NCBI GenBank assembly: GCA_013339765.2
Contig: JABSTR010003246.1
Coordinates: 24,669-88,668, forward strand
Direction: 5' to 3'
Length of the DNA: 64,000 bases
DNA from: Haemaphysalis longicornis
Lineage: Eukaryota > Arthropoda > Arachnida > Ixodida > Ixodidae
Numbering within the stretch: the first letter of the stretch is position 1; each line of letters begins with the position of its first letter. This document shows positions 9,782 through 19,947 of the stretch, piece by piece. Below the pieces are notes generated by a model, which did not search any database, was not told the DNA's origin, and worked only from the letters and a program-made list of their open reading frames with translations. The translations under genes were made by a program, and so were the position numbers.

Positions 9782-11857
9782 TGTCTTGGGCAGTAACTAG
9801 TTACTAGTAACGCGTTACCGGTAGCTAGTTACTTTTTTCAGTAACTTGTAACTGTAACATTGTTACTTTTTTGTGGAGTAACTGTAAGGATAAATATCGT
9901 TACAGTTACTTTATTTCTATAAAAATTATCCAACAGCAACACTCATTAACGACCGATGTACAGTTTGCACGTTTCACTTTTTCGGCCTTTCTTCCGCAGA
10001 ACGTTCGTCTACTTCATCTATGCCAGCTCCCTCCCTTTGCATGGGTGAAAAAGATCTGGTCTAGAAATGTTTAGGCATGCACGTGTGCGTGGTGTCCCAC
10101 GCGGTCCACTAAGGGCTCGAAGTTCCTAAGTCTAAGCTGCAGTATTTTAGCCATCAGCGCGACATCGCTCTCACCCATACGCTGCGACACGCGCCTAAGC
10201 GCACGTGGATGCATGTTGACGGGCCAGAACCTATAGTCCGTCGCGCGGCTGCACCATTTTCGCCACATCTGGGGCGCAGTAAAAGTGTTTGACACAAAGG
10301 CGAACAGGAAAACCAACACCCACAAACGCCGCACAACGCTCTGAAACCTTTGCACTTTCGCGGAAGCCTGGAAAACTCCGGTCAGGGCGTCTCTTTCTCA
10401 TTAGCGACGTGCAGCCCCGCTTGCCGGGTCATAAAACGCCGCGGGGAGTCTCTCGGCGGCCTCGCGCTCGTTTAGCCCTAAGCGCACTCTAGAGTGTTCG
10501 ATTCACAAGTCGCAGTTACTTGCGACCATTGTGCGAGACCGATGGCCGTATTTGGGACCACGCGTTTGGGACCCCTGGTCTAGAGGCTTCATCGAGCTGT
10601 CAACAGTGCTCGAACGAGGTCGAGGAAGTAATAAATTTCACGCCCCTCCACACACACGACGACCCCAACAATGGTGGCCCCCGACTGCACTCACACCAGC
10701 CAGCATCTTGGCCCGAAGGCGTCTGACCACACTGCCACTGCACGAAAAAATGTTCTTGGAAAGCCTCGCGACTTCGTTTCGAAGGCTGTGGCCGAAACGA
10801 AAACAGTAGCTATATGTGCTCCTGAATGTTGGGTGCAAGGAATACTTGGGCGAGCTTCGTTCGGCCTACGCCTCAAAGCAAACGAAGGGAGGGGTTCGTG
10901 GGATCGGCAACGTGATTGCTGTGGAAGGCTGGGATTGTGAGAGCAGTGTTTTCCCGTCAAAACGGCAAAATCCGCCTTTGTGGGGACATGGGGGGAAGGG
11001 GGGGGGAGGAGGGGGAAAACAGTAAAGCATTAACTTCAGTTTCTATTCCCTTTGGAAATATCTTGTCTCATTCCGGGGTTGGGGGTGGCTGGGGGGTTGG
11101 GGCGGGAGAATGACTCCGAGGGCCCACGGACAAACGCCGCTTCGTCAATGGCTCAAATTGGTCCCCGTCTCCGACCGCAAGTACGGAACAAGAAGTTAAC
11201 GAAGCGCTTTTTTTGGGGGGGTATCTTTCAAAACACCTCGACAATCGATGTACTCCCACGCCCGTTTCCCGCCACCTCCGCCCACTTTTTCCCATTCTCT
11301 CTCACTACGCGGGGCGGTAAAGCGACGGCATTGTAGGCGAAAATAAATTAATTTGACATTGAAAGATTGTTTCGGCTGTGTCATCCTCCAGCTCTGCATA
11401 GTGTAAGTTCGGCCTCTCTGATTCCAACTTTGAAAAACAACTAATTCTATGCTACAATGATGTGTGCAAATACATTTCTTACAGCGAGAGTGCAGCAACA
11501 AAAAAATAAAATTCCTCATGATGGATAGAAAACTTCCGTAATGAAAAAAAATGAGGCGTACACAACGATTGTTGGTTAGGGCATGAGTGCGCATCATTTT
11601 AGGTTCCCCTCGTGTAGGCTTTACTACGTGTAATTTTTACTGCCTGCATGCCTTCGTACGTTTCTAATAAATAAGCCAATTTTTTTAGCTATTTATACAG
11701 TAACGGAAAAGTAACGACATTACTTTTTCCAGGAACTGTAACTGTAACTAGTTACTTTTGGAAAATTCGTAACTGTAACTGTAACAGAGTTACTTTTTTG
11801 GGTTAGGTAACTGTAACTGTAACACTGTTACTTTTTTTCGGTAACGTGCCCATGACT
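9782..11857. mobile_element. Nested 2.08-kb DNA transposon with GTAAC-rich subterminal repeats
   Basis: Flanked by a 10-bp direct duplication (9772-9781 and 11858-11867). Ends share a short inverted repeat: TGTCTTGGGCAGTAAC on the left, and AGTCATGGGCACGTTAC as the reverse complement of the right. About 100 bp at the left end and 150 bp at the right end are packed with GTAAC/GTTAC units, often as GTAACTGTAAC. No transposase is recognised inside: frames at 10071-10355 (minus) and 10531-10809 (plus) match nothing I know. It is therefore probably non-autonomous. Class is uncertain. An 8-bp duplication would suggest hAT and 9-11 bp would suit Mutator-like elements; here it reads 10. Confidence 0.7.
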
Positions 11858-13316
11858 GGTAGCAGGCAAAGAGGATAAGAATATGCAGTGCTCATTTCGC
11901 TAGTGGTAGCTGATCGAGGGATCAGCTTTCCAGCGACTAGTGCGCATAGTAAACACCTTTCTCACACAGAATCTCGTTGATCTCAATTAAACTTGTTAAG
12001 ACAGTCTTCTCAAAATATAAGCACCTTTTTTCTGAAGTAAGCATGTGCTGGTTTTCAGTGCAGGGGCACAAGAACGAACAAGCCTGCATAGGCGGTCCCT
12101 TTTTAGCCTTTTTTTGCTGACAGATGGCCTCTTGCTTCAAGCAGTTGCACCAACATTTGCAGGTAAACAACGCTGAAGTTAAATAAAAATGATTAAAACC
12201 TGAATTGAAGTGGTGAGAGACCTTGTTTACAGGGTTTACATTTGCTTGACTGATGCAGCCACCTTTTACAGTGAAGTTCTGTGCATCAACGCATTGCTCA
12301 GACACGTAAAAGACGTGCTTGCTCTTGCGATGTTTTATTGCCTTTCTCTGATTTGCACGCATAAAAAATTCGTAACGAAGTTCAGCTTGCCGGATAATTA
12401 TATTGTTCGCCACAGAGGATGCCTGTCTAGTAGGTGGCAAAGGCGCATTTATTCTGCCATGGGATGATGACGCTCTGTGCCCTCAGTAGCTGTTGCACAC
12501 TCCCTATAGCACCCCTGAGAAAATATTTTACCTTGCTCGGCTTAGGCGAGAATTGAAGATGCGGCGGTCATCCTCTAAATATCGCCCTGGGTATGGCCTC
12601 AGGAAATCCAGCCTTAACTGGAAGGCCTCATCCCCAACGAAGACATAGGGTGCCACTGTCGTGGATTCAGGTAGCTGGCTGGGTGGTGGCAGATTCAAGG
12701 AGCCCTTGCTGAGCCGGCTGCCCCATCTTCGACAGCTTGAAGGTGCCCCCATCACTTTGGTGCCCGTACGCACCCACATCCACTCCGACAAACCGCAGTG
12801 AGCTGTCCACAATGGCCATCAGCACAACTGAATAGGTGCCCTGTATTGATGCATAAAATGGAAACTTTCAAAAACTGAAGATGCTGCACAAATGTAAATT
12901 ACACCTTACAAAGTGTATTAAACAGTATTGCCTACCTTGTAGTTGTAATAAAGGCTTCCGGAGTGGGAAGGAGCCTCGATCTGGATGTGTTTTCCGTCCA
13001 CAGCTCCCAAGCAGTTGGGAAAGTTCCACAACTGTTCAAACTGCTCCGTAACCTGACGCCAGGCCTCACTGTTCTTGGGGAACTGTGAAAATAGCAGTTT
13101 TCAAACTAAGTTTTCATGCACTCACGTGTGGCAGTTAAAAAAAGTGCACATGTGGCAAATTTTCAACCTGGAAAATGGGCAGGGTAGCTTTAGATGAGTT
13201 TCACAACGTAGCCTGGCAGTCTTTGGCCTTCTGCCCAAAGCACGCATACATTAAATTTGAGCACATTTGTTATTTTAACGTGCAACGTCATAGTCACTGC
13301 ATAAAGACTTAAAATT

Positions 13317-13317
13317 C

Positions 13318-13349
<32 letters not shown>
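13317..13349. repeat. GA dinucleotide microsatellite
   Basis: About 16 uninterrupted AG units inside transposase intron 3 (13083-13586). Confidence 0.9.
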
Positions 13350-13351
<2 letters not shown>

Positions 13352-13784
13352 TTTTTATTTCTCCAGCAGAGGCTGATGTGTGGGCCTGACTCCGTGGAAG
13401 GCATCCCTAGTCTGGGATGCCTTGACTTAGTTAACGGCAATAGGTTTGCTGCGTATACAACGAACCAAAGCGGCCTTTGTAATGCTACTAGCACAGCTGG
13501 ACCTCAGCTGGCCAACGAACAACAATTCTCCTAATTGCTGAATGTGCTACCTTATGCATGACAATTAAATAAAATGGTAAGCTTACCTTCATGCACCTTG
13601 GCTGCAGCTCTTCAAACAACACCCGGCTTGTGGCATGCACAATGTTCGGCACAGTGGACACCCCTATCTTAAAGTTCAGTGCAATGTCTTGCATCGCGTC
13701 TCCTGTTGCAAGGTACCTGGAAAAGTGAACAATAAATTTTCACACAATTTGCTTTTGTTTGCTATTGAAGGATAGCGAGATTGA

Positions 13785-13925
13785 TTTGATTGATTGATTG
13801 TAGGTTTTAACGCGCCGACGCAACGCAGGCGATGAGGCGCGCCGTAGTGGAGTGCTCCGGATTAATTTTGACCACCTGGGGATCTTTAACGTGCGCCGAA
13901 ATCTCGTACACACGGGCGTTTTTGC
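13785..13925 (-). repeat. Tick SINE copy, 5'-truncated
   Basis: Read on the minus strand it carries the core AGATCCCCAGGTGGTC and ends in an AATC repeat (seen as GATTGATTGATTG at 13787). It lacks the tRNA-like head found at 42747. It lies in the large transposase intron and is related to the copies at 26400, 26620 and 42747. Confidence 0.8.
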
Positions 13926-14710
13926 TTGATAGCGAGATCAAGTAATCTAAGTTACAGAGGGCAGTTATTGTGGCACGCAGCCCATGCAAGCTCGTTAAGC
14001 AGCCGTGCCTGAGGTCAGTATTTGTGGCACATAACTACTCAGCACAAGAGAGGGCAGGACAGAATAACATAGGGATGGAACAGTGCAAGCGCCACACACA
14101 GGGATAAAATAAATCAGGAAACGAGAAAGACATAGCATTTCAAGATTTACCATTGTTACGTAGTGACTAAGCCTCTTATCATACTATCAAAACGTGTCCA
14201 CATTCAAATGAGCCTTTTTCCGCAACAGGCTGGCTGGAGCTTTACTAACGCATTTGCTACTAGTATTGGCAAATCAAGCAGCCTCTGAAACTTCCCGGCA
14301 TGTCTGTTCCTTAGACGTGCTCAGTATTTTTATTTCCTCAGCGATGTGTAAACGTTTTTCTCCAAGTACATTTTTTTAAGTTACTCCTTTTATACGAGGT
14401 ATTCACTGAAGCTCCGCTCCGAGATGGCGCCACATGTCTCACCGCACATCCTCCATGTCGTTGGTCGCCGACTCTCCTGTCGGTCGGTAGGTCGCCCGGG
14501 TCGCCCCGTGGTACAGCCCTCTGCTGCCGCATTGCCAGCGACAGCTCGATTGCGACGTGCGGTACCGATATTGTTTTGCATTCAGAATTAGGGATTGTGA
14601 TTACTGATAATTTCAGGTGTTATTACATCAGATTGGTGTTGCACGTGGGTGTTATATCGTTTTCTGCTGTGATTACGCCACTGCTTGCGGCGTCGTGTCG
14701 CTGTACGACC

Positions 14711-14945
14711 ATGGTGAACTGCTGTGCTCGGATGCAGCAACCATTCTAAAAAGAAGCCGGGGGATGAAACAGCTGCCTCGGTAGGATTTTTTGCCTTACC
14801 CCGGGTTGTGAAGAACCAATGCAAGCGGACGGAAGAAGTCACCGTTCGAAGGAGGGCAGAAAGGGTTGCGGCGTATCAATCGCAAGGACGTGAACCCGAG
14901 CGCAACACATTACAAAGTGTGCGGGAAACACTTCGTTACAGGCAA
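14711..14945 (+). pseudogene. THAP-type zinc-finger exon, left palindrome arm
   Basis: Starts MVNCC at 14711. Across frames it shows GCSNHSKKKPGDE, LPRVVKNQCKRTEE and ARRAER-like basic residues, then ITKCAG/HYKVCGKHF near 14905-14935. That is the C2CH pattern of THAP domains, which bind DNA in P-element transposases and many host proteins. Frame changes separate the MVNCC start from the CSNH part, so this copy is not translatable as it stands. The domain ends at the palindrome centre. An inverted copy is at 15172-14953. Confidence 0.6.
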
Positions 14946-14952
14946 GTGCATT

Positions 14953-15172
14953 GTGTTTCCCGCACACTTTGTAATGTGTTGCGCTCGGGTTCACGTTCTT
15001 GCGATTGATACGCCGCAACCATTCTGCCCTCCTTCGAGCGGTGACTCCTTCCGTCCGCTTGCATTGGTTCTTCACAACCCGGGGTAAGGCAAAAATTCCA
15101 ACCGAGGCAGCTGTTTCATCCCCGGGCTTCTTTTTAGGATGGTTGCTGCATCCGAACACAGCAGTTCACCAT
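14953..15172 (-). pseudogene. THAP-type zinc-finger exon, right palindrome arm
   Basis: The inverted counterpart of the left copy. It is better preserved: one minus-strand frame reads FGCSNHPKKKPGDE, FALPRVVKNQCKRTEG, RRRAEWLRRINRKNVNPSAT and HYKVCGKH in the order expected for a THAP domain. A frameshift separates it from MVNCC at 15172. No transposase catalytic region follows, because the reading frame runs into the opposite arm. Confidence 0.65.
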
Positions 15173-15256
15173 GGTTGCACGGCAACAAGACGCCGCAAGC
15201 AGTGGCGTAATCATGGCACAAAACGATATTGCCGCGAACCATGCATTGTGTTCAGA

Positions 15257-15674
15257 TGTCACGAAGCCACAGACAACGCAGTTGTCTTCGTGGAAAACAC
15301 GTTTATTGGAGCGAACTTGTGCTGCCCTAACAACTCAAAGAATACAGAGGCGGCGAAGCAGCAGTCAACAAAGTGACGTACGCATGCGAGCTAGGGTGAG
15401 TCGAATACACCGGCGTCTGCTCTGCAGGCTTTTTATGTCTCGGCGCGCGTGGTTCTCGAACTGTCGATTCACATCTAGAACATTGTAGATCCAAGAAGAT
15501 TATTCTGGGCTGTTCACGTTAGATCGGAATGCTGTCCCTATCAGAACAGATAACACATGCGGCACAGAAAGAAAGAATGGAACACGTGCTTCCCTTGGCA
15601 CAGAGATAACACAGACCGGCGCAGCCAGCCGGTAAAAGCAAAACACAAATAAACACAATGCATGGTTCGCGGCA
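15257..15674 (-). repeat. Inverted LTR of the Gypsy element
   Basis: On the plus strand it reads TGTCACGAAGCCACAG...GTTCGCGGCA, the reverse complement of the 3' LTR at 17188-17605 and of the same length. Confidence 0.8.
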
Positions 15675-15689
15675 TTTTCTGGCCATCTC

Positions 15690-16925
15690 GGTAGGTGGAG
15701 CTTGCGCCTGCAAGAATTCGACGTTACAGTAGTCTATAAATCCGGGAGGAAACACTCCGATGCCGACTGCCTGTCCCGCGCCCCCGTCGACCTGCCACCA
15801 CAAGACTCTGATGAAGACAGCGCGTTCTTCAGAATCGTAACGGAGAGCTACCTAGCCGCCCAGCAGCGTGCCGACCCCGAGTTACGCGTCATAATCGACT
15901 ACCTCGAGGGATGCAACGTCGCCGTTCCTAGGACCTTCAAACGCGACTTACCAGCATTCTGCCTGAGAAACTCTGTCCTCGTGAAGAAAAATTTCAGCCC
16001 CGGAACCAGAACGAATTACCTTCTTGTCATACCCGCAGACCTTCGTGACGAAATTTTGGAAGCGTGCCACGACGAGCCGTCTTCCGGGCATCTCGGCACA
16101 GCCCGCAGTATCAGAAAAATCAAGGCGAGGTACTACTGGCCCCGCCTTACCTCTGACGTCACCCACTACGTCCAGAGCTGATATGACTGCCAGCGACGAA
16201 AGACACCACCGACGAGACCCGCCGGACCTCTGCAGCCGATCGCCGTCCCATCAAGGCCCTTCCAACAGATTGGAATGGACCTTCCGGGCCCGTTCCCTAC
16301 ATCACAATCCGAGAACAAGTGGATTGTCGTATCAACAGACTACATGACGTGCTACGCGGAGACCGCCGCTCTTCCGAGGGGGACTGCACAAGAAGTTGCC
16401 AAGTTTTTCATAAGACAAGTTGTGCTGCGACATGGAGCCCCTAAAGTCCTCATGACGAACTGCGGGACGGCCTTTACTGCGGAGCTCATGCAAGGAACCT
16501 TACGCTACAGCAACTAGGATCACTGAAGAACGACGGTGTACCACCCCCAAACGAACGGACTAACAGAACGTTTGAACAAGACGATTGTGGATATGCTGTC
16601 CATGTACGTCGACGTTGAACATAAGACCTGGGACGAAGTGCTCCCGTATGTCACGTTTGCGTACAACACGGCTATCCAAGAAACCACGCAGATGACACCG
16701 TTCGAGCTCGTCTTTGGAAGACAGCCGACTACAGTGCTTGACGGCATGCTGCCGCAAGTAGAAGACGACGACCTGAACGCCGACGTCCAAGGATGCCTTC
16801 AGCGTGCGGAGGAGGCCCGCCAGCTCACTCGAGTTCATATAACGGACCAGCAGGTGGTGGATGCTGGCTGCTACAACCTCCACCGCCGAGCCGCCGAGTA
16901 CCACCCAGGGGATCGTGTGTGAGGT
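15690..16925 (+). pseudogene. Gypsy pol remnant: RNase H end plus integrase
   Basis: The first part (about 15696-16180) reads LQEFDVTVVYKSGRKHSDAD, the end of RNase H, then CHDEPSSGHLGTARSIRKIK and YYWPRL of the HHCC zinc finger. A TGA at 16180-16182 replaces the third zinc-binding Cys before YDC. The second part (about 16270-16515) has MDLPGPFPTSQSENKW and VSTDYMT with the first integrase Asp. The motif usually carrying the second Asp reads MTNCGTAF, so that Asp is Asn. After two more stops, YHPQTNGLTERLNKT (about 16540-16585) holds the catalytic Glu region. It is clearly decayed. Confidence 0.8.
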
Positions 16926-17187
16926 TGGACTCCCATCTGATGACGCGGACTGAGTGAGAAACTTCTGCTACGGTGTTTCGGACCCTGCAACATTCTACGA
17001 TGTGTTGGCCAACTTTACTACGAACTGATCCCTGATGGTGACTCCGGCACATCACGACGACACACGCGGCCCGAAGTCGTCCAAATGGTTAGCTCAAACC
17101 TTTCTACGGACGATGACGAACATTTTTATTTGTTCAGACTGTCGCTTATGTTAGCATCGGGTCGATGCACTCTTAGAGGGGGGGTAA

Positions 17188-17605
17188 TGCTGCGAACCAT
17201 GCATTGTGTTTATTTGTGTTTTGCTTTTACCGCCCGGCTGCGCCGGTCTGTGTTATCTCCGTGCCAAGGGAAGCGCGTGTTCCATTATTTCTCTCTGTGC
17301 CGCATGTGTAATCTGTTCTGATAGGGAGAGCAGTCTGATCTAACATGAACAGCCCAGAATAATCTTCTTGGATCTGCAATGTTCTAGATAATAATCGACG
17401 GTTCGAGAACCACGCGCGCTGAAAGATAAAAAGCCTGCAGAGCTTACGCCGGGGTATTCGACTCGCTGTAGCTCGCATGCGTAAGTCACTTTGTTGACTG
17501 CTACTTCGCCGCCTCTGTATTCTTTGAATTGTTAGGGGAGCACAAGTTCGCTGCAATAAACGTGTTTTTTTCGAAGACAACTGCATCGTCTGTGGCTTTG
17601 TGACA
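17188..17605 (+). repeat. 3' LTR of the Gypsy element
   Basis: Begins TGCTGCGAACCATGCATTG and ends CTTTGTGACA, after a polypurine tract. An AATAAA (in GCAATAAACG) lies near its end. It is followed by the ATAT duplication. Confidence 0.8.
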
Positions 17606-19073
17606 ATATAACACCCATGTGCGACGCCAACCTGATATAATAACATCTGGAATCATCAGTGATCCCAATCACAGTCTGAATGCAAAACAGTATTGATGCC
17701 GCACGTCGCAATCGAGCTGTCGCCGGCAATGCGGAAGCACGAGGGCTGTACGGGACGACCACCCGACCGACAGGAGAGTCGGCGACCAACGACATGGCGG
17801 ATGAGCGGTGAGACAGGTGGCGCCATCGCGGAGCGGAGCTTCAATGAATACCTGGTATAGCAATTTTTTTCATCGTGCCGTGGTTTTCTAATTGCAAATA
17901 GTTGTTATCGGCTCACTGTTATGCAGTGGCGCGTAAAGCCTCATGCGCGTAAAATTCTGTGCAGGTATGCGCTTTCTCTGTCATGTTTTCTTTTGTTCTT
18001 TGACGAATGTTATCAATGTGTGTCGAGTTATTTTTTCTGTTCTATTAGTATGTATCCAGTTAACTATTGCGTCCTTGTGAATGTAGACATGTAATCCCAC
18101 CCTGCCCCAAGGCCTGGGTCGCAGGCTGGCAGTATTCAATAAATAAATGCACATGTTTCGCTAAAATGTGGGATGAACAAACTGCGGTGGAAGTGATCAG
18201 CTAAGTAACCCCATAGCTTGTGCCTGTACTGCTGCTGTGTAGTGCTCCCAGAAAGGACTGTTGGCAATGCTTTTTATTTCTTTTCTTTTTTTTTGTCAAA
18301 CAACCTGAATGACTACATTTGTTAGGTTCATTCGCTGCAGTTTAGAAATTTTATCAACACGAAACAAATCCCCATGCTCACAATGCTTTTAAGTGAAATG
18401 GATTTTGCTGTGGCATGAGGCTTGCTAGACTCATGAAGGCAAGTTCACTCAAAGGTTACCGGTAACATTTGGTAGTGTGTTCACGGCTTCCGCCTCTGAT
18501 TGGCTAAGCACGTCACCCGGAAATTACTGTGCGGCGATACCAAGAGATCGCCGCACAGTACTGTTGTTCTGTGCCGTTGGGCTGGGTTAGGTTAGTTTTG
18601 CATTTGGGCAGGATATGTGTATGTTATGAGGTAATATTAATCCGCGAATTTTAGGCCAGGCAGCTTTCATTTCAGAGGCAGAGAATTTGGTGCGAAATTA
18701 CCTCAGTGTGACTGCGAGCCGCAGCCGCGACGGCAGTGGTGCTCGCACGCAGAACTGCTTGGTGAGCCGGTGCTCCGTGAGGGCGTGCAGCCTCTCGAAC
18801 GTACGCGGAGCCATCCGGTAATACTTTTGGAATGACTCCGCGTCATTGTGCAGCATGAACAGAGTCTGCAGGGAATGAAGATTGCGTAAATTACCTGGTA
18901 TCGTTTACCCTGCTCAAACAACTTACCGACGTGTAGTACTCCGACTCAGTGCGGTGGTTCTCCCAAAGCGGTCTCACCCACCATCGTCGCATCAACAGCC
19001 TTTTCTTCTGCAAAAGAAGGTACTTCTTCCTCTCCAGGAGCCAAAGCTCCTCGTCCGTGCAACTGCCGGACAT

Positions 19074-19496
19074 CACGGCAGGAGAGAAGTACAGACGAAC
19101 TAAAAAATGAACTGTCCGAAGATTACCCAGGTGGTGTGCTAGGCACGCACGATGCGCCGATGCCCACGAAGGAGAAAAGAAGCTTGCGCAACAAACTCAG
19201 GGTTGCTTGCTGCGTTTGTCTTCTCTGCTGTGTGCGCGTATATAAATAAAGAATTGGCGATTCTTATATAAAAACGCTAATAAACTTATATTTACCGCAA
19301 ACCAGGCAGAAACAACTTGCCAAGAAAGTAAAATAAAACCACCCTTGTTAAAATCACAACAACCTTTGCTGGTGGCAAACTTAATTCAGTCTGCAAACAA
19401 GGCGCATCTGAAATGCGAAAATCGCGGCGTTCGCAGGCCCCATGTAGACGACAATTCCAGGCATTGCGAACTTCGCAAGTGCGAATGTTCGTTCCA
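19074..19496 (-). promoter_or_regulatory. 5' region of the transposase gene and right subterminal region
   Basis: Lies between the transposase ATG and the right terminal repeat. About 100 bp near 19410-19520 are dense in GCGAA/TTCGC units. CCATGTAG occurs both internally (about 19440) and in the terminal repeat (19521). Such subterminal arrays commonly bind transposase or its partner; this role is inferred. No TATA box is assigned. Confidence 0.4.
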
Positions 19497-19536
19497 GCGA
19501 ATTCGCAGGCGAAATTCGCTCCATGTAGAAAGGCCT
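19497..19536 (-). repeat. Right terminal inverted repeat of the Harbinger element
   Basis: Reverse complement begins AGGCCTTTCTACATGGAGCG and continues AATTTCGCCTGCGAATTCGC, matching 5543-5581. The TAA duplication follows at 19537-19539. Confidence 0.88.
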
Positions 19537-19539
19537 TAA
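19537..19539. other. Right target-site duplication TAA
   Basis: Second copy of the 3-bp duplication seen at 5540-5542. Confidence 0.85.
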
Positions 19540-19685
19540 TACGTCGCAGTTCTCCCGGAGTGGGATGTGTGTCTTTAGATTTACGGCGCCGCTATCTCCG
19601 ATACTGCCAGCAACATGGTTACCACCCCCAAGCAGAGGAAAATTTACATTGACATAAATACCCTAGAAAGCGAGGGGGAAAATCG

Positions 19686-19860
19686 CCCCGCCGGTAGCGT
19701 AGTGGTTATCGCACCAGATATGGTATTCTGGAGGTCGTGGGTTCGGATTCCATCTGGCGGGCATTTTTTCTCCGCTTTCTTTCTTTCTTTCCAAATGCTT
19801 TATCAGTTTCAATGACCTACCACAACCTCCCCTTTACTTTCCGAGGTTTTCTTGACTGCC
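19686..19860 (+). repeat. tRNA-derived SINE with preserved tRNA-like head
   Basis: The first 80 bp fold like a tRNA. CCCGCC at 19687 pairs with GGCGGG near 19756. TAGCGTAGTGGTTATCGC resembles an A box, CCAGA/TCTGG forms an anticodon-like stem with an 8-nt loop, and GGGTTCGGATTCC (about 19739-19751) is a B box. A pyrimidine-rich stretch follows. The long non-tRNA tail and the odd loop favour a SINE head or tRNA pseudogene over a working tRNA. Confidence 0.65.
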
Positions 19861-19904
19861 AACCCTTATTTCTGTGTTATTTTCTACGAGCACCTCATTT
19901 CCTT

Positions 19905-19947
<43 letters not shown>

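Larger units (their letters stand above)
9559..12531 (-). other. Transposase intron 5, holding a nested transposon
   Basis: Donor GTAAAA at 12531 and acceptor TGCAG ending at 9559. The split AG/G codon restores Arg in SRARRCVENAF. About 2.1 kb of the intron is the nested element at 9782-11857. The rest has no recognised feature. Confidence 0.75.
15230..17605 (+). mobile_element. Degenerate Ty3/Gypsy retrotransposon with inverted 5' LTR
   Basis: Inserted in the fold-back element with a 4-bp ATAT duplication (15226-15229 and 17606-17609). The 3' LTR is 17188-17605 (418 bp, TG...CA), preceded by a purine tract (AGAGGGGGGG). Instead of a direct 5' LTR, the left end has about 25 bp of LTR start (15230-15256) and then a full LTR in reverse orientation (15257-15674, also 418 bp, about 95% alike by eye). 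Internal sequence covers only the end of RNase H and the integrase. Gag, protease and most of the reverse transcriptase are absent, so it cannot be autonomous. Confidence 0.8.
14391..17859. mobile_element. Fold-back (palindromic) element with THAP exon in both arms, split by Gypsy
   Basis: The left arm (14391-14931) is the reverse complement of a right arm made of 14953-15229 plus 17606-17859. Those two pieces are adjacent once the inserted Gypsy element (15230-17605, plus its 4-bp duplication) is removed. Arms are about 540 bp around a 21-nt spacer (14932-14952), for an original length near 1.1 kb. Outer ends read TATACGAGGTATTCACTGAA and, reversed, TATACCAGGTATTCATTGAA. TATA could be a duplicated target. 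Each arm encodes the same THAP-type zinc-finger start. It lies in transposase intron 2 (13717-18701). Origin from a THAP-bearing transposon is inferred. Confidence 0.75.
9195..19073 (-). pseudogene. HARBI1-like PIF/Harbinger DDE transposase, 6 exons, one frameshift
   Basis: Minus-strand exons are 19073-18927, 18865-18702, 13716-13587, 13082-12936, 12840-12532 and 9558-9195. Every donor is GT, every acceptor AG, and the phases agree. The ATG at 19073 opens the frame. The product would be about 419 residues. Exons 2-3 hold the helical N-terminal region ending RLAVTLRYLATGDAMQDIA. Exon 4 has FPNCLGAVDGKH with the first catalytic Asp (about 176). Exon 5 has SDGGTF, LNLPPP and YVFVGDEAF with the second Asp (about 266). 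Exon 6 has VENAFGILAARWRVFRRTI with the catalytic Glu (about 303). This is the DDE superfamily-4 nuclease that cuts and joins the TAA-flanked ends. One extra base at the CCCC run 12721-12724 breaks exon 5 and leads to an early stop. Either the copy is dead or this is a homopolymer sequencing error; everything else reads cleanly. Confidence 0.88.
5543..19536. mobile_element. PIF/Harbinger DNA transposon, about 14 kb, two genes
   Basis: The left end (5543) starts AGGCCGTACTACATGGAGCG and the reverse complement of the right end (19536) starts AGGCCTTTCTACATGGAGCG. Homology continues through TTTCGCCTGCGAATTCGC, giving about 37 matches in 40 positions with one single-base indel. Both ends are flanked by TAA. 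Inside are two convergent genes: a MADF-BESS protein on plus (5816-9075) and a HARBI1-like DDE transposase on minus (19073-9195). Termini, duplication and gene content all independently indicate PIF/Harbinger. The size is inflated by nested insertions: 9782-11857, the SINE at about 13785-13925, and 14391-17859 with the Gypsy element inside it. Whether it can still move is doubtful, because the transposase has a frameshift. Confidence 0.92.

Noticed and set aside
10289..11336. Several plus-strand ORFs in the nested element
   Set aside because: Low-complexity and G-rich sequence; no transposase motif.
19686..19765. Functional tRNA gene
   Set aside because: The anticodon-like loop is 8 nt and the head is followed by a SINE-like tail.
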